This document shows positions 1-8,444 of a stretch of DNA of 64,000 bases, in pieces (the stretch's first letter is position 1; each line of letters begins with the position of its first letter). The stretch spans positions 1 through 64,000 of the forward strand of contig NZ_LXLV01000035.1 of the NCBI RefSeq assembly GCF_001757995.1, read 5' to 3'. A program made the position numbers and the translations under genes. The notes under the pieces were generated by a model that worked only from the letters and a program-made list of their open reading frames with translations, was not told the origin of the DNA and did no database searches. The stretch comes from Bacillus mycoides. Its GTDB lineage: Bacteria > Bacillota > Bacilli > Bacillales > Bacillaceae_G.

Positions 1-1206
1 GTTTTTTATTTTATTTATGATAGTGGATACTTTAGGAAGAAATATAAGAAACTACTTATCATTCTTTGTACGAGCATCCCACTAATTTTATGTATGCGGT
101 ACCCCATCTATATGGATGAAAATTGTATTCACGATTTAAGACAAATCCCCTTTTTAATTGGTACACTTTATGGTGGATTTCCTGTCGGTATTGCATTACT
201 CATGATTTTATTAATTACACGTTTTATGTTTTATGGTTTTAGCCTGTTAACAATCATTGTTTATGGAACGATGTTAATAATAACAGCATTCGCAACATCA
301 AAATTTAAAATATACAATCGGAAAATGAAAGTAGCTTCATCTATGTTTTTAACTTTTTTCCTTGCAATATTTACAACAGTAATTGTTTTAACTCTATCAG
401 ATTTTGAAGTGAATAATTTGTACATTATTTATTTCATTCTATTACCAACTATTTTAATATTATTTATGATCTATTTTAATGAAGTTTTAAAAGATGCAAC
501 ATTCATGCGATCAAAATTAATAAAAGTTGAAAAGATGGAGATTGTCAGCCAACTCGCTGCAAGTATTTCACATGAAGTAAGGAACCCATTGACTGTTGTA
601 AAAGGATTTACACAACTTTTAAAAACGCCCAATATAACTCAACAATCCAGAGATGAATATATTGAACATATACTTGAAGAATTAAATCGTGCACAGGCAA
701 TTATTGATGATTACTTAACTTTTGCCAAACCAGCTTCAGAAAAATTAGATTGTATTTCAGTGGAGCATGAGTTACATCGAGTTATTAATATGATATTGCC
801 TTTATGTAATATGAATAATATTAATATTACACAAGAGTTCTCTGAGGGAATAATTATTGGTAATACACAGCACTTCCATCAATGTTTTTTAAATTTAATA
901 AAAAACAGTATAGAAGCAATGCCAAGTGGCGGTAATCTAATTATTTCTACAACTGTTAGTAATAATAAGGTCATAATAAGGATTCAAGATAGTGGAATTG
1001 GAATGTCGCAAGAGCAAATTAATCGATTTGGCGAACCATATTTTAGTACAAAAACGAAAGGTACTGGTTTAGGAACAATGGTTGCTGTAAAAATTATCGA
1101 AACGATGCGAGGTACATTGAAAATTCGAAGTGTTATAAATAAAGGAACTACTTTAACTATCACATTACCTAAATGCAGTAATGAGGAGATTTCGTATAAT
1201 AAATGA
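1..1206 (+). CDS. Membrane sensor histidine kinase, sporulation-kinase type (5' end outside window)
   Basis: The reading frame is open from base 1, so the start lies before the window; 401 codons are visible. The first roughly 165 visible residues are hydrophobic helices resembling the 5TM-5TMR_LYT sensor module of KinB/KinD-type kinases. A HisKA segment follows, with the phospho-acceptor in SHEVRNP (visible residue about 191), then an HATPase domain with an N box (NLIKNSIEAMP), a G1 box (DSGIGM) and a G2-like GTGLGT. It should autophosphorylate at the membrane and donate phosphate to a response regulator such as Spo0F. No regulator gene is adjacent, so it is an orphan kinase. A terminator follows immediately. 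The role in sporulation is inferred from architecture only. Confidence 0.88.
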   Translation, partial: VFYFIYDSGYFRKKYKKLLIILCTSIPLILCMRYPIYMDENCIHDLRQIPFLIGTLYGGFPVGIALLMILLITRFMFYGFSLLTIIVYGTMLIITAFATSKFKIYNRKMKVASSMFLTFFLAIFTTVIVLTLSDFEVNNLYIIYFILLPTILILFMIYFNEVLKDATFMRSKLIKVEKMEIVSQLAASISHEVRNPLTVVKGFTQLLKTPNITQQSRDEYIEHILEELNRAQAIIDDYLTFAKPASEKLDCISVEHELHRVINMILPLCNMNNINITQEFSEGIIIGNTQHFHQCFLNLIKNSIEAMPSGGNLIISTTVSNNKVIIRIQDSGIGMSQEQINRFGEPYFSTKTKGTGLGTMVAVKIIETMRGTLKIRSVINKGTTLTITLPKCSNEEISYNK

Positions 1207-1231
1207 AAAAGGAGCTATTAAGCTCCTTTTT
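1207..1231 (+). terminator. Rho-independent terminator of the sensor kinase gene
   Basis: The inverted repeat GGAGCT/AGCTCC starts 4 bases after the kinase stop codon. It is flanked by A-run and T-run, so it can work on the + strand. Confidence 0.85.
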
Positions 1232-1309
1232 CATTTATTACGATACAAAAAGTACCTACTATGTTTTTTAAGTTTACATTTTGTAAAGACTAATTAGAAA
1301 TTAGTATCC

Positions 1310-1408
1310 TCAGCCCCAACAGCTGCATCCAACGATTATTAATAAAATAAATAATACAACTAATAAAGCGAAACCTCCACCAAAACCACAAGAACCACCG
1401 AAACTCAT
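1310..1408 (-). CDS. YjcZ-family sporulation micropeptide (32 aa)
   Basis: This short gene encodes a 32-residue peptide that begins MSFGGSCGFGGGF, continues with one hydrophobic helix and ends GCSCWG. That is the pattern of the YjcZ family of tiny hydrophobic sporulation proteins, which are Gly-rich at the N terminus and Cys/Trp-rich at the C terminus. A strong ribosome site (GGAGGAG) sits 2 bases upstream of the ATG. It is probably made late in sporulation and inserted in a spore membrane. The function of the family is not known in detail. Confidence 0.85.
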   Translation of the reverse strand: MSFGGSCGFGGGFALLVVLFILLIIVGCSCWG

Positions 1409-1517
1409 ATTTTCTCCTCCTTTTGGTTTGAAAACTAATAGGTAGTTGATCATTTTAACTGGTTCGTATTATACAGTATGTGCATCCCCTTTTTTTGAGC
1501 ATGTCCGCATAAAATTA

Positions 1518-1544
1518 GTAAAAGCACTCTATTGAGAGTGCTTT
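1518..1544 (-). terminator. Terminator of the ECF transporter operon
   Basis: A 10-bp perfect stem, AAAGCACTCT with AGAGTGCTTT, has a four-base loop and a T-run on the minus strand. It overlaps the stop codon of the last ECF gene. Confidence 0.8.
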
Positions 1545-2343
1545 AAAATGGGTACCAAAAGCTTTGGAATACATTCAGTTTTAAGTACACTGCAATAATC
1601 AAAATAATAATACCAACAAAAAGTGTGATGTAATCCTCTTTTTGTGCGTCCTTTGCATAGTACCACGTACGTTTGTCTTTCTTTCCAAATCCTCTTAAAT
1701 CCATTGCATTTGAAACTGTATCGATTCTTTCTAAAGAATGAATAATAAGTGGCCAAAAAATTAAAACACGGTTTTTCATACGAATCCACAAGCTCGCTTC
1801 TCCTTTTTCAAAAGGCGCACCTCTTGCTTCCTGTGCATGTTTAATGATTATATATTCAGATTGAATGTTTGGTATATAACGCAGTGCAATATTTATTGCA
1901 TATGTAATTTTGTAATGAATAGCAAATTTATTTAAACTACTGACAAATTCACTTGGATGAGTTGTATAAATAAAAAGAAGTGTAAATGGTAATAACGTAA
2001 AATATTTTAATGAAAGTGTAGCGGCAAAAAATAATGTTTCGTATGTAATTGTTGCATAACCTATATGAAAAAAAGATGTGTATGTTCCTGTTAATTCTGA
2101 TCCATGTGTTGGCGTAATAAAAAGAATCATAACAGAGTTTAATAAACTAAATGTAAATATAACGCTGAAAACAACAATAATTTTACGTAACTGAATTTTT
2201 GCAATTAAGAGGCCGATACATCCAATAATAAATAAAATTAGCAATATACGAAAATCAAAAAATAAAAAAGTAAGGGTCATACAAAATATAAATAAAGATA
2301 ATTTAATTGCACCATCCATACGATGAAAATACGTATTATGCAT
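1543..2343 (-). CDS. mtsC: ECF transporter transmembrane (T) component, methionine-regulated type
   Basis: A 266-residue polytopic membrane protein of the CbiQ/EcfT family. It carries the coupling-helix motif ARGAPF (about residue 173) and a second Arg-Gly motif (DLRGFG, about residue 215) through which T components contact the ABC ATPases. It is the last gene of an S-A-T operon and its ATG overlaps the stop codon of the ATPase gene by 8 bases, so translation is probably coupled. The operon is controlled by a SAM riboswitch. The substrate is therefore predicted to be a methionine-cycle compound, not cobalt or thiamine. The name follows the predicted methionine-regulated ECF family; transport is not proved. 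Confidence 0.82.
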   Translation of the reverse strand: MHNTYFHRMDGAIKLSLFIFCMTLTFLFFDFRILLILFIIGCIGLLIAKIQLRKIIVVFSVIFTFSLLNSVMILFITPTHGSELTGTYTSFFHIGYATITYETLFFAATLSLKYFTLLPFTLLFIYTTHPSEFVSSLNKFAIHYKITYAINIALRYIPNIQSEYIIIKHAQEARGAPFEKGEASLWIRMKNRVLIFWPLIIHSLERIDTVSNAMDLRGFGKKDKRTWYYAKDAQKEDYITLFVGIIILIIAVYLKLNVFQSFWYPF

Positions 2344-4036
2344 ACTCCTCCCTCCTATTAACCTCTATATAAAGTTTCACAAACATTTCCGGAGATGAAA
2401 TTCCGCTTAGTTTCGCAAGCTTTATTAATGAAATCTCCCGTAGATTCGCTCTTTGTAACGTTCCTTGATCCCAAAATACAGTGGATACAGTATTGTCCGC
2501 TATAATTTTCCCTTCATGCAAAACTACCGCTCGATTTGCGTATTCTAAAGCAAGATTCATATCGTGTGTAATAAAAATAAAGGATATTCCTTTTTCAGCC
2601 AGTTTTCTTATAAACGACATAAATTGTTTGTAATGATAATAATCTTGTCCAGCAGTCGGCTCATCTAATATAATAAGTTTTGGGTTTGTTGTAAGTACAG
2701 AAGCAATAGTTAATCTCTTTTTTTGCCCGTAACTTAAAGCCTGAATTGGCCAATTACGAAATGGGTATAATCCACAAATTTTCAAAACATCTTCCACTCT
2801 ACTGTTAATTTCTTCTTTAGAAACCTTTTTTAATTTTAATGTGAATGATACCTCTTCTAAAACAGTACGTTGTGTAATCATTTGATTTGGGTTTTGCATA
2901 ACATATGAAATAACTTCCCCGCGTTTACGAATAGACCAAGAATTTATATTCTCTCCATTGAACATAATTCTCCCATTCTTTGTTTTATTTATACCTATAA
3001 GACTATGAGCTAATGTCGATTTACCTGCTCCGTTATGACCGAGAAGTGCTACAATTTCACCTTCGCCTATTGAAAGGTTAATATCTTCTAATACTGTATG
3101 TTTGTTATGGTACGAAAACGATAAGTTTTCTATTTGACATACTGCTCTTTTTTTATGCGTGTTTTTAATTGAAACTTGTTTCTGCATCCAGTTCTTTATT
3201 AGGCTATGAATGCGGTTATTATGAAGGTTTTCAATTGGGAATATCGCAACACTCTCATTGTCAAAATTTAATTTCTTTAATGCCTCTATATAAATAGGTT
3301 CTCTTAGCCCGATATTTGGTAATATATTAGACGCTAAAATTTTATCCGGTGAATCAATTGCAATAATTTCTCCCTCATCGATCAAAATAATTTTATCCAC
3401 ATCAAGATTTAAAATTTCTTCTATTCGATGTTCAATAATTATAATTGTTTTATTATATTTCTCATGTATATCTTTAATAAGATTTATAGTATTCAAACTG
3501 CTTGCAGGATCTAAGTTAGCTAATGGTTCATCAAATAATAATATATCTGCATTTACCGTTAGGAGCCCTGCAAGAGAAACTGTCTGTTTTTGACCTCCTG
3601 ACAATTCATGAGGACTTTGTGCATGGAAATCCTGCATATGTACCTTTTTTAAAGAGTCAGTAACAATTCTTTTCATTTCTTTTTGATTTACACATTCATT
3701 TTCTAATAAAAATGCTACATCTTCTTCTACGGTAAGGCCAATAAATTGCGAATCTTGATCTTGTAATATTGTTCCTACATGTTTACTCTGTTCAAAAATA
3801 CTGCCTTCTCTCGGATCCTTTCCAGCTATTAAAATGTTACCAGTACTTATCCCTTCATAAGAAAATGGGATTGGCCCATTTATACAATGAGCTAATGTTG
3901 ACTTCCCTGAACCACTTCGTCCAGCTATTAGCACTTTTTCCCCAGGATATATTTGAAATGTAATATCTTTTAAAGTAGGCTGCGTGGCATGCCCATATTG
4001 AAAGGTAAATTGCTCAAAAGAAATAATTGGTTGCAT
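2336..4036 (-). CDS. mtsB: ECF transporter duplicated ATP-binding protein
   Basis: Two ABC ATPase domains are fused in one chain of about 566 residues. The first has Walker A GRSGSGKST (about residue 40), signature LSGGQ and Walker B ILLFDEP. The second has Walker A GHNGAGKST, a signature-like LSYGQ and Walker B LIILDEP. The arrangement matches YkoD-type ATPases of ECF importers. The ATG at 4036 is preferred over a TTG seven codons upstream because AGGGAT lies at a suitable distance before it. It overlaps the upstream S gene. Both nucleotide-binding domains look intact, so ATP hydrolysis should energise uptake through the neighbouring S and T proteins. Confidence 0.85.
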   Translation of the reverse strand: MQPIISFEQFTFQYGHATQPTLKDITFQIYPGEKVLIAGRSGSGKSTLAHCINGPIPFSYEGISTGNILIAGKDPREGSIFEQSKHVGTILQDQDSQFIGLTVEEDVAFLLENECVNQKEMKRIVTDSLKKVHMQDFHAQSPHELSGGQKQTVSLAGLLTVNADILLFDEPLANLDPASSLNTINLIKDIHEKYNKTIIIIEHRIEEILNLDVDKIILIDEGEIIAIDSPDKILASNILPNIGLREPIYIEALKKLNFDNESVAIFPIENLHNNRIHSLIKNWMQKQVSIKNTHKKRAVCQIENLSFSYHNKHTVLEDINLSIGEGEIVALLGHNGAGKSTLAHSLIGINKTKNGRIMFNGENINSWSIRKRGEVISYVMQNPNQMITQRTVLEEVSFTLKLKKVSKEEINSRVEDVLKICGLYPFRNWPIQALSYGQKKRLTIASVLTTNPKLIILDEPTAGQDYYHYKQFMSFIRKLAEKGISFIFITHDMNLALEYANRAVVLHEGKIIADNTVSTVFWDQGTLQRANLREISLIKLAKLSGISSPEMFVKLYIEVNRREEYA

Positions 4037-4046
4037 GTATACATCC

Positions 4047-4595
4047 CTACTTTTCAATTTTTAAATGTGCATGTTTCTTATTCGCTTTAGCTAAACCGAT
4101 TGTGATTGGTAAGCCAAGAACTAAAAATACGATAACGTCTGCAATGGTTGCTCCTAGTACTTGTATAACGATTTTATCGAACGGTTCTCCCATCACAATA
4201 ACATCGAATGCCCCTGCAAATATAATGGCAATTACAATACCGAATAACCCCGCAATTGCAAAATAAGAAATATCACGGTTATTATACCTTCCATTTTTTA
4301 CACTGAAACTAGATTTTTTTTGTATGAGCCCCATTGCAAAACCGATAATCCCTGAACTAAACACCCATCCCCACCAAATACCCCATCCAGCGATTGTATC
4401 TGTAACTGTATGACCGATGAGTCCTATTAATAGTCCTGCTACTGGACCGAATAACGCACCAAAAACTGTTAATATAACCAATGCTGGTTTAATAAATGTA
4501 TTGGGTGCGATAGAAAATCCCCAAAGCCCTAATACTCCGTATAAAGCTGCTCCAATTCCGATTGCTACTACTAGTTTTGTCGTTAATTTGTTCAT
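4047..4595 (-). CDS. mtsA: ECF transporter substrate-binding (S) component, UPF0397 family
   Basis: A 182-residue membrane protein with about five hydrophobic segments. It matches the UPF0397/ECF-ribofla_trS family in length and in its N-terminal GAALYG and GLIGHTVTD regions. Proteins of this family are often annotated as riboflavin S components, but here the first structure upstream is a SAM riboswitch. That points to a substrate linked to methionine or SAM recycling. It is the first gene of an operon with the ATPase and T genes downstream. The true ligand cannot be read from the sequence. Confidence 0.85.
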   Translation of the reverse strand: MNKLTTKLVVAIGIGAALYGVLGLWGFSIAPNTFIKPALVILTVFGALFGPVAGLLIGLIGHTVTDTIAGWGIWWGWVFSSGIIGFAMGLIQKKSSFSVKNGRYNNRDISYFAIAGLFGIVIAIIFAGAFDVIVMGEPFDKIVIQVLGATIADVIVFLVLGLPITIGLAKANKKHAHLKIEK

Positions 4596-4684
4596 TACAA
4601 TTCCCCTCTCGTATTATTCAGCTTTTAATACTCTATATTTGTTTTGAAAATGAATTATGCATCGACACGTCCTTTCTATACAAC

Positions 4685-4855
4685 AAAAAATGACCCCTTA
4701 AATTAAGAGGCCATTTTCTTTCACGTACAAGAATCCTCTTATCTTTCAAAAGACATATAAATGTCCTCCGCGGAATTAGCACCTTCCTATGTGTAAATTA
4801 CATAGGGGTTGCTGAGGTTTCATAGGGCCGTTCCCTCTACCTCTCTGGATAAGTA
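4685..4855 (-). promoter_or_regulatory. SAM (S-box) riboswitch with terminator
   Basis: Read on the minus strand, 4853 to 4738 carries the S-box landmarks: the P1 strand CTTATC, then AGAGAGGTAGAGGGA, GGCCCTATGAAACC, CAGCAACC, AAGGTGCTAATTCC and the closing P1 strand GATAAG. Downstream, 4717-4685 forms a G-U containing hairpin (GGCCTCTTAA with TTAAGGGGTC) followed by a T-run, which is the expression platform. High SAM should stabilise the aptamer and favour termination, so the ECF transporter is made when methionine/SAM is low. The remaining bases up to 5008 hold only A/T-rich promoter-like sequence. Confidence 0.95.
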
Positions 4856-5008
4856 TGTATTTGTAATCTGTATTATGGCATTAACAACAATTAATTTCAA
4901 TACTTTTCTTACTATTTTTATTTTTCGATAAATAGCTCGTTTAAATCATTGTATTCTTATCGGAATTACGAAATAATGAATTCAAAATTACTACGGGAGG
5001 AATGCATG

Positions 5009-5710
5009 ATGAAAGTAATTGGCTTAATTGGCGGACTAAGTTGGGAATCAACATCGTTATACTATAAACATATTAATACACTAACTCTCTCTCAATATGA
5101 TCAAAATGCGAAGCTTGTTTTATATAGCATGGACTTTGGTGAGGTAACTACATTATTACAAAATCATCAATATGAAGAAGTGAAAAATGAATTAGTCACA
5201 GTAGCCAAAAAGGTAGAAAACTCTGGAGCTGAATGTTTACTAATGTGTTCTAATACTGTACATCTATTTGCTGAGGAAGTAGAAAAGGCAATATCAATAC
5301 CACTCCTCCATATTGGAGATGTAAGTGCTAAAAAAGTGATAGAATATAATATTAATCGTATCGGACTTTTAGGAACAAAACAAACGATGGAACAAGACTT
5401 CTATAAATCAAGACTAGCAAATTACAACATTGAGACGATTATCCCAAATAAAGAAGATAGAACTTTCATCCATCATGTCATTTTACAAGAACTCAGTAGA
5501 GGAATTATTTCAGAAACATCAAAAGAAAGGCTATTACAAATCACAAATACATTAATTAAAAATGGTGCTGAAGGAATACTACTTGGCTGTACAGAAATTC
5601 CTTTGCTCATTTCACAAAGTGATCTATCGGTTCCTGTTTTTGATACCGCTTATATACATGCGAATACAGCTGTACAATTTGCGGATAACAATTTAACAGT
5701 GAAACTTTAA
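5009..5710 (+). CDS. Aspartate/glutamate racemase family protein
   Basis: About 233 residues of the Asp/Glu racemase fold. The two catalytic cysteines typical of the family are visible in MCSNTVH (about residue 83) and LLGCTEIP (about residue 193), and the N terminus has the GLIGGLSW motif. The start at 5009 follows GGGAGG with 8-base spacing; an ATG at 5006 is also possible. The likely reaction is cofactor-independent interconversion of L- and D-aspartate, but the family also includes other amino acid racemases. The gene stands alone, divergent from the riboswitch-controlled operon. Confidence 0.85.
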   Translation: MKVIGLIGGLSWESTSLYYKHINTLTLSQYDQNAKLVLYSMDFGEVTTLLQNHQYEEVKNELVTVAKKVENSGAECLLMCSNTVHLFAEEVEKAISIPLLHIGDVSAKKVIEYNINRIGLLGTKQTMEQDFYKSRLANYNIETIIPNKEDRTFIHHVILQELSRGIISETSKERLLQITNTLIKNGAEGILLGCTEIPLLISQSDLSVPVFDTAYIHANTAVQFADNNLTVKL

Positions 5711-5737
5711 TCAACGGCGGTTTTGTCCATACCCATT

Positions 5738-5825
5738 GGGCTTTACAAGCAATTGATTTCCCACTTAACTTCCTCACATTCACCGAATTTTGAGCTGGGA
5801 GTTTTATTGTCCAAAATAGCGAGAT
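5738..5825 (+). repeat. Dispersed hairpin repeat, copy A
   Basis: This stretch reads GGGC-TTTACAAGCAA, then a CCC arm, CCGAATTTTGAG, a GGGAG arm, TGTCC and AAATAGCG. The same ordered blocks are found in inverse orientation at 36841-36912, and the core also at 10459-10520. Copy A has about 18 extra bases between the CCC arm and the CCGAATTTTGAG block. It is an intergenic, non-coding, hairpin-forming repeat of the kind dispersed in B. cereus group genomes. I cannot assign it to a named repeat class. Confidence 0.6.
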
Positions 5826-5846
5826 AAATAATTATCAAGCATTAAC

Positions 5847-5875
5847 ATAAAAAAGGCATCTACAAAAGTAGATGC
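5847..5875 (-). terminator. Minus-strand terminator downstream of a coding remnant
   Basis: GCATCTAC and GTAGATGC form an 8-bp stem with an AAAA loop. On the minus strand it is followed by TTTTTT. It fits the end of the broken gene at 5996-6085 and nothing else. Confidence 0.6.
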
Positions 5876-5995
5876 TCAGCTGTGATAAGGAGTGTTCAGT
5901 GAGGTAAGGTACAAGCTTTTTTGCTTGTCCTATGCTATCAATATATGCATTTATATATAAAAGGTGAATACTTAATAGAATACTCTTGAACTAAA

Positions 5996-6085
5996 TTACT
6001 TTATTCTTTTCAGTTGATCAAATGGATAATAAATTTTTTCTACTTTACCTATCAGATTTGATTCATCAATAAGTACGGGGGGTAT
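5996..6085 (-). pseudogene. C-terminal remnant of an unidentified gene
   Basis: The minus strand has 29 sense codons ending in TAA that read like real protein (… DESNLIGKVEKIYYPF …, ending QLKRIK), directly after an in-frame TAA and with no start codon. A terminator-like hairpin lies downstream at 5847-5875. This suggests the tail of a gene whose 5' part was lost at a junction beside the PBP gene terminator. I do not recognise the family. It may be a chance open frame, but the codon choice looks like its neighbours. Confidence 0.35.
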
Positions 6086-6125
6086 TTAAAAACGTCTCTA
6101 GTCCATTGAAATACTAGAGACGTTT
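6086..6125 (-). terminator. Terminator of the penicillin-binding protein gene
   Basis: A 13-bp near-perfect stem (AAACGTCTCTAGT with ACTAGAGACGTTT) is followed by a T-run on the minus strand, 9 bases past the PBP stop codon. Confidence 0.85.
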
Positions 6126-6133
6126 CATATTTT

Positions 6134-8260
6134 CTAATCCTCTTTTGGATTATCTACTTTTGTAGCCTCGCCATTTAATCGCTTATTTTTCAATTCAAAA
6201 TAAGCATCTAAAACATCTTTCCCAATATCAGAGTTAATACCCGACTTATCATTTATAACCCATGGCACAACAACAGAAAATGCTACTTCTGGATCGTCAT
6301 ATGGCGCATATCCTGCTAATGTTAAATTATAACATTTCATACGTTCACCTTTATCATTTCTACCTATGTCACTTTCTCCACCATATACTGTCTGTGCTGT
6401 CCCCGTTTTACCAGCTGGTTTATATGGTACTTTTTGGAACGCCCTTACTCCCGTTCCATCTCCTTCTTGGAAAACTCTTCTAAACCCTTCTTTTACTTGA
6501 TTTATATAATCTTCTTTCATATCCACTCTATTTAAAACAACTGGTTCTAATGAATGTACGACTTTACCGATTTCATCTTTTTGCACAGTTTGTTCTCTAA
6601 TCTCTTGAATAATTTGCGGTTTCATACGATAACCACCATTTGCAATAGTAGAAATGTACTGTGCAAGCTGAAGTGGTGTATACGTATCGTACTGGCCAAT
6701 AGAAAAATCTAATAAAAATCCCGGTTGATTATCTTTTCTCCCGATTTGTCCAGCTGTTTCATTCGGTAAATCAATACCCGTTGGAACACCTAAACCAAAT
6801 TGCCTGAAATAATATCTCATTTTATCAAAATATTCTTGTTTAATATCTAGTGAACTATTTCTAACATAATCCACACCTGCAATTTTTAATGCTGTATTAA
6901 ACATATAAACGTTAGAAGAAACTTGTAAAGCTCTTAGATCATCAATATTCCCGAAATCTTTCCAAGACTTCTTCTCCTTAGTTCCTTTAAATTTCATAGG
7001 CGCATCATAAAAGTAAGTACCTGGTGTTATAGCTTTCGTTTCGAAACCAGTCAATATTGTCGCACCTTTAACAGTTGATCCAAGCTCATATGAACTTGTC
7101 ATCGTACCTAAAGCATAATCTTCAACTTCTGTTTTCCCGTCTTTTTCTACTAACTTTTTCCCTGCCATTGATAATACTTGACCATTTTTCGGATTTATCA
7201 TTACAACGAAAGCACGGTCCAACATCGATTCTGAACCTTTATAGGTCTTTAATATTTTTTCTATGCTCTCTTCTACTTTTTTCTGTAATTCCATATCTAT
7301 TGTTAAAGTTAAATTCTTACCGCTTTTCCCCTCAGAAACTGTTTCTGTTCTAATTGTATTACCTTGTTTATCAGCAATACTTCTTACTTCTTTTTTCGTG
7401 CCATGAAGCACATCTTCGTATTGCTGCTCGATGTAACTTTTCCCGACCCGATCATTCCGGCTATACTCACGCACTAAATAATAATCTAATCGTTCACGTG
7501 GTAGTCCTTCATCAGTATTCGAAACATTTCCAAGGACTGAACGGAATAAGCCATCATTTACATAGAGCCTTTCCCAATCAACGGATGCGTCTACACCTGG
7601 GAGATTTGCTAAATTTTCACTAATCACAGTATATTCTTTTTCACTAACATCTTTTTTAATAATTTGAGGTGCCATTTGATAACCTGAAGACATTTTACTT
7701 TTAATAGCTAACACTTCTATATCTTTTGCTGTTAATTCTTGAAGATTTTCATCTGTAACACGCTTTCTTTTTAACTCTTCTATTTTTTTGTCTAGCTCTT
7801 TTCCGGTAATATCCTTTTCTCTAAACTTATCTATTTCTTTTTTAGATACTAAATTTTGAGTAATTTTTGGATTTAATTGCATCCAAAAATCTTTTTTATC
7901 AGTCTCAGTTAACTTATCAATATCTTCTTGCGGCATTTCAATTCTTTCTGCAAGTTGTCTTGCAGTTTTTAACATTTCTTCCGCTTTTACACCTTTCACC
8001 TTTGTATATGTAATCGTACGTAAAGACTTATTGTCAACAACTGGATTACCCTCACGGTCATAAATTTTACCGCGTGGTACTGTAAGACTAACAGTTGCAT
8101 TCTCTCTTTTTTCTACTTCGTTTTTATATGTTTCTCCATCGAAAATTTGCACTTTACCTAACTGTATTATAATTCCAGAAAATAATAAAAACACACAAAA
8201 GAATAAAATATTTAATCGTATAGGTAGCGCTCTACCGCTTTTCTCTTTTTTCTTTTTCAC
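6134..8260 (-). CDS. Class B penicillin-binding protein (PBP2-type transpeptidase)
   Basis: About 708 residues. A short basic cytoplasmic tail and one membrane anchor (about residues 15-37) are followed by a PBP dimerisation domain (to about 320) and a transpeptidase domain. Catalytic motifs are visible: S395-T-V-K, SSN near residue 455, and K618-T-G. It cross-links peptidoglycan outside the membrane, probably with an elongation-type SEDS partner. The GTG at 8260 is chosen because GGAAGGAG lies 11 bases upstream; a TTG at 8281 overlaps that ribosome site. It is single-gene, with its own terminator. Bacilli carry several paralogues (PbpA, PbpH, SpoVD), and I cannot tell which this is. Confidence 0.88.
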   Translation of the reverse strand: MKKKKEKSGRALPIRLNILFFCVFLLFSGIIIQLGKVQIFDGETYKNEVEKRENATVSLTVPRGKIYDREGNPVVDNKSLRTITYTKVKGVKAEEMLKTARQLAERIEMPQEDIDKLTETDKKDFWMQLNPKITQNLVSKKEIDKFREKDITGKELDKKIEELKRKRVTDENLQELTAKDIEVLAIKSKMSSGYQMAPQIIKKDVSEKEYTVISENLANLPGVDASVDWERLYVNDGLFRSVLGNVSNTDEGLPRERLDYYLVREYSRNDRVGKSYIEQQYEDVLHGTKKEVRSIADKQGNTIRTETVSEGKSGKNLTLTIDMELQKKVEESIEKILKTYKGSESMLDRAFVVMINPKNGQVLSMAGKKLVEKDGKTEVEDYALGTMTSSYELGSTVKGATILTGFETKAITPGTYFYDAPMKFKGTKEKKSWKDFGNIDDLRALQVSSNVYMFNTALKIAGVDYVRNSSLDIKQEYFDKMRYYFRQFGLGVPTGIDLPNETAGQIGRKDNQPGFLLDFSIGQYDTYTPLQLAQYISTIANGGYRMKPQIIQEIREQTVQKDEIGKVVHSLEPVVLNRVDMKEDYINQVKEGFRRVFQEGDGTGVRAFQKVPYKPAGKTGTAQTVYGGESDIGRNDKGERMKCYNLTLAGYAPYDDPEVAFSVVVPWVINDKSGINSDIGKDVLDAYFELKNKRLNGEATKVDNPKED

Positions 8261-8381
8261 CTCGTAATAATCTCCTTCCAACTAAACTTTTATTATATTA
8301 TATAAATATTAATATAATGTTTAAAACTTAATAGAAATTTAAAAAATAGTTAAGAAAAGGTAAAGTTTACTAAATTAAATA

Positions 8382-8436
8382 TAAAAATATGCGATAAGAA
8401 AGGGCTTAGTTAACTAAGCCCTTTCTTATCGCATAT
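8382..8436 (-). terminator. Terminator of the PAS kinase gene, 50-base perfect palindrome
   Basis: Bases 8387-8436 are a perfect inverted repeat of two 25-base halves meeting at TTAA with no loop bases. On the minus strand it is followed by TTTTT. It lies 8 bases past the kinase stop codon. Confidence 0.85.
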
Positions 8437-8444
8437 TAAATTTA

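Noticed and set aside
1529-1789. 86-codon minus-strand frame overlapping the ECF T component
   Set aside because: It overlaps the T-component gene in another frame and lacks a ribosome site.
7075-7623. Two + strand frames of about 90 codons inside the PBP gene
   Set aside because: They are antisense shadows of a gene with complete catalytic motifs and show no protein-like features.
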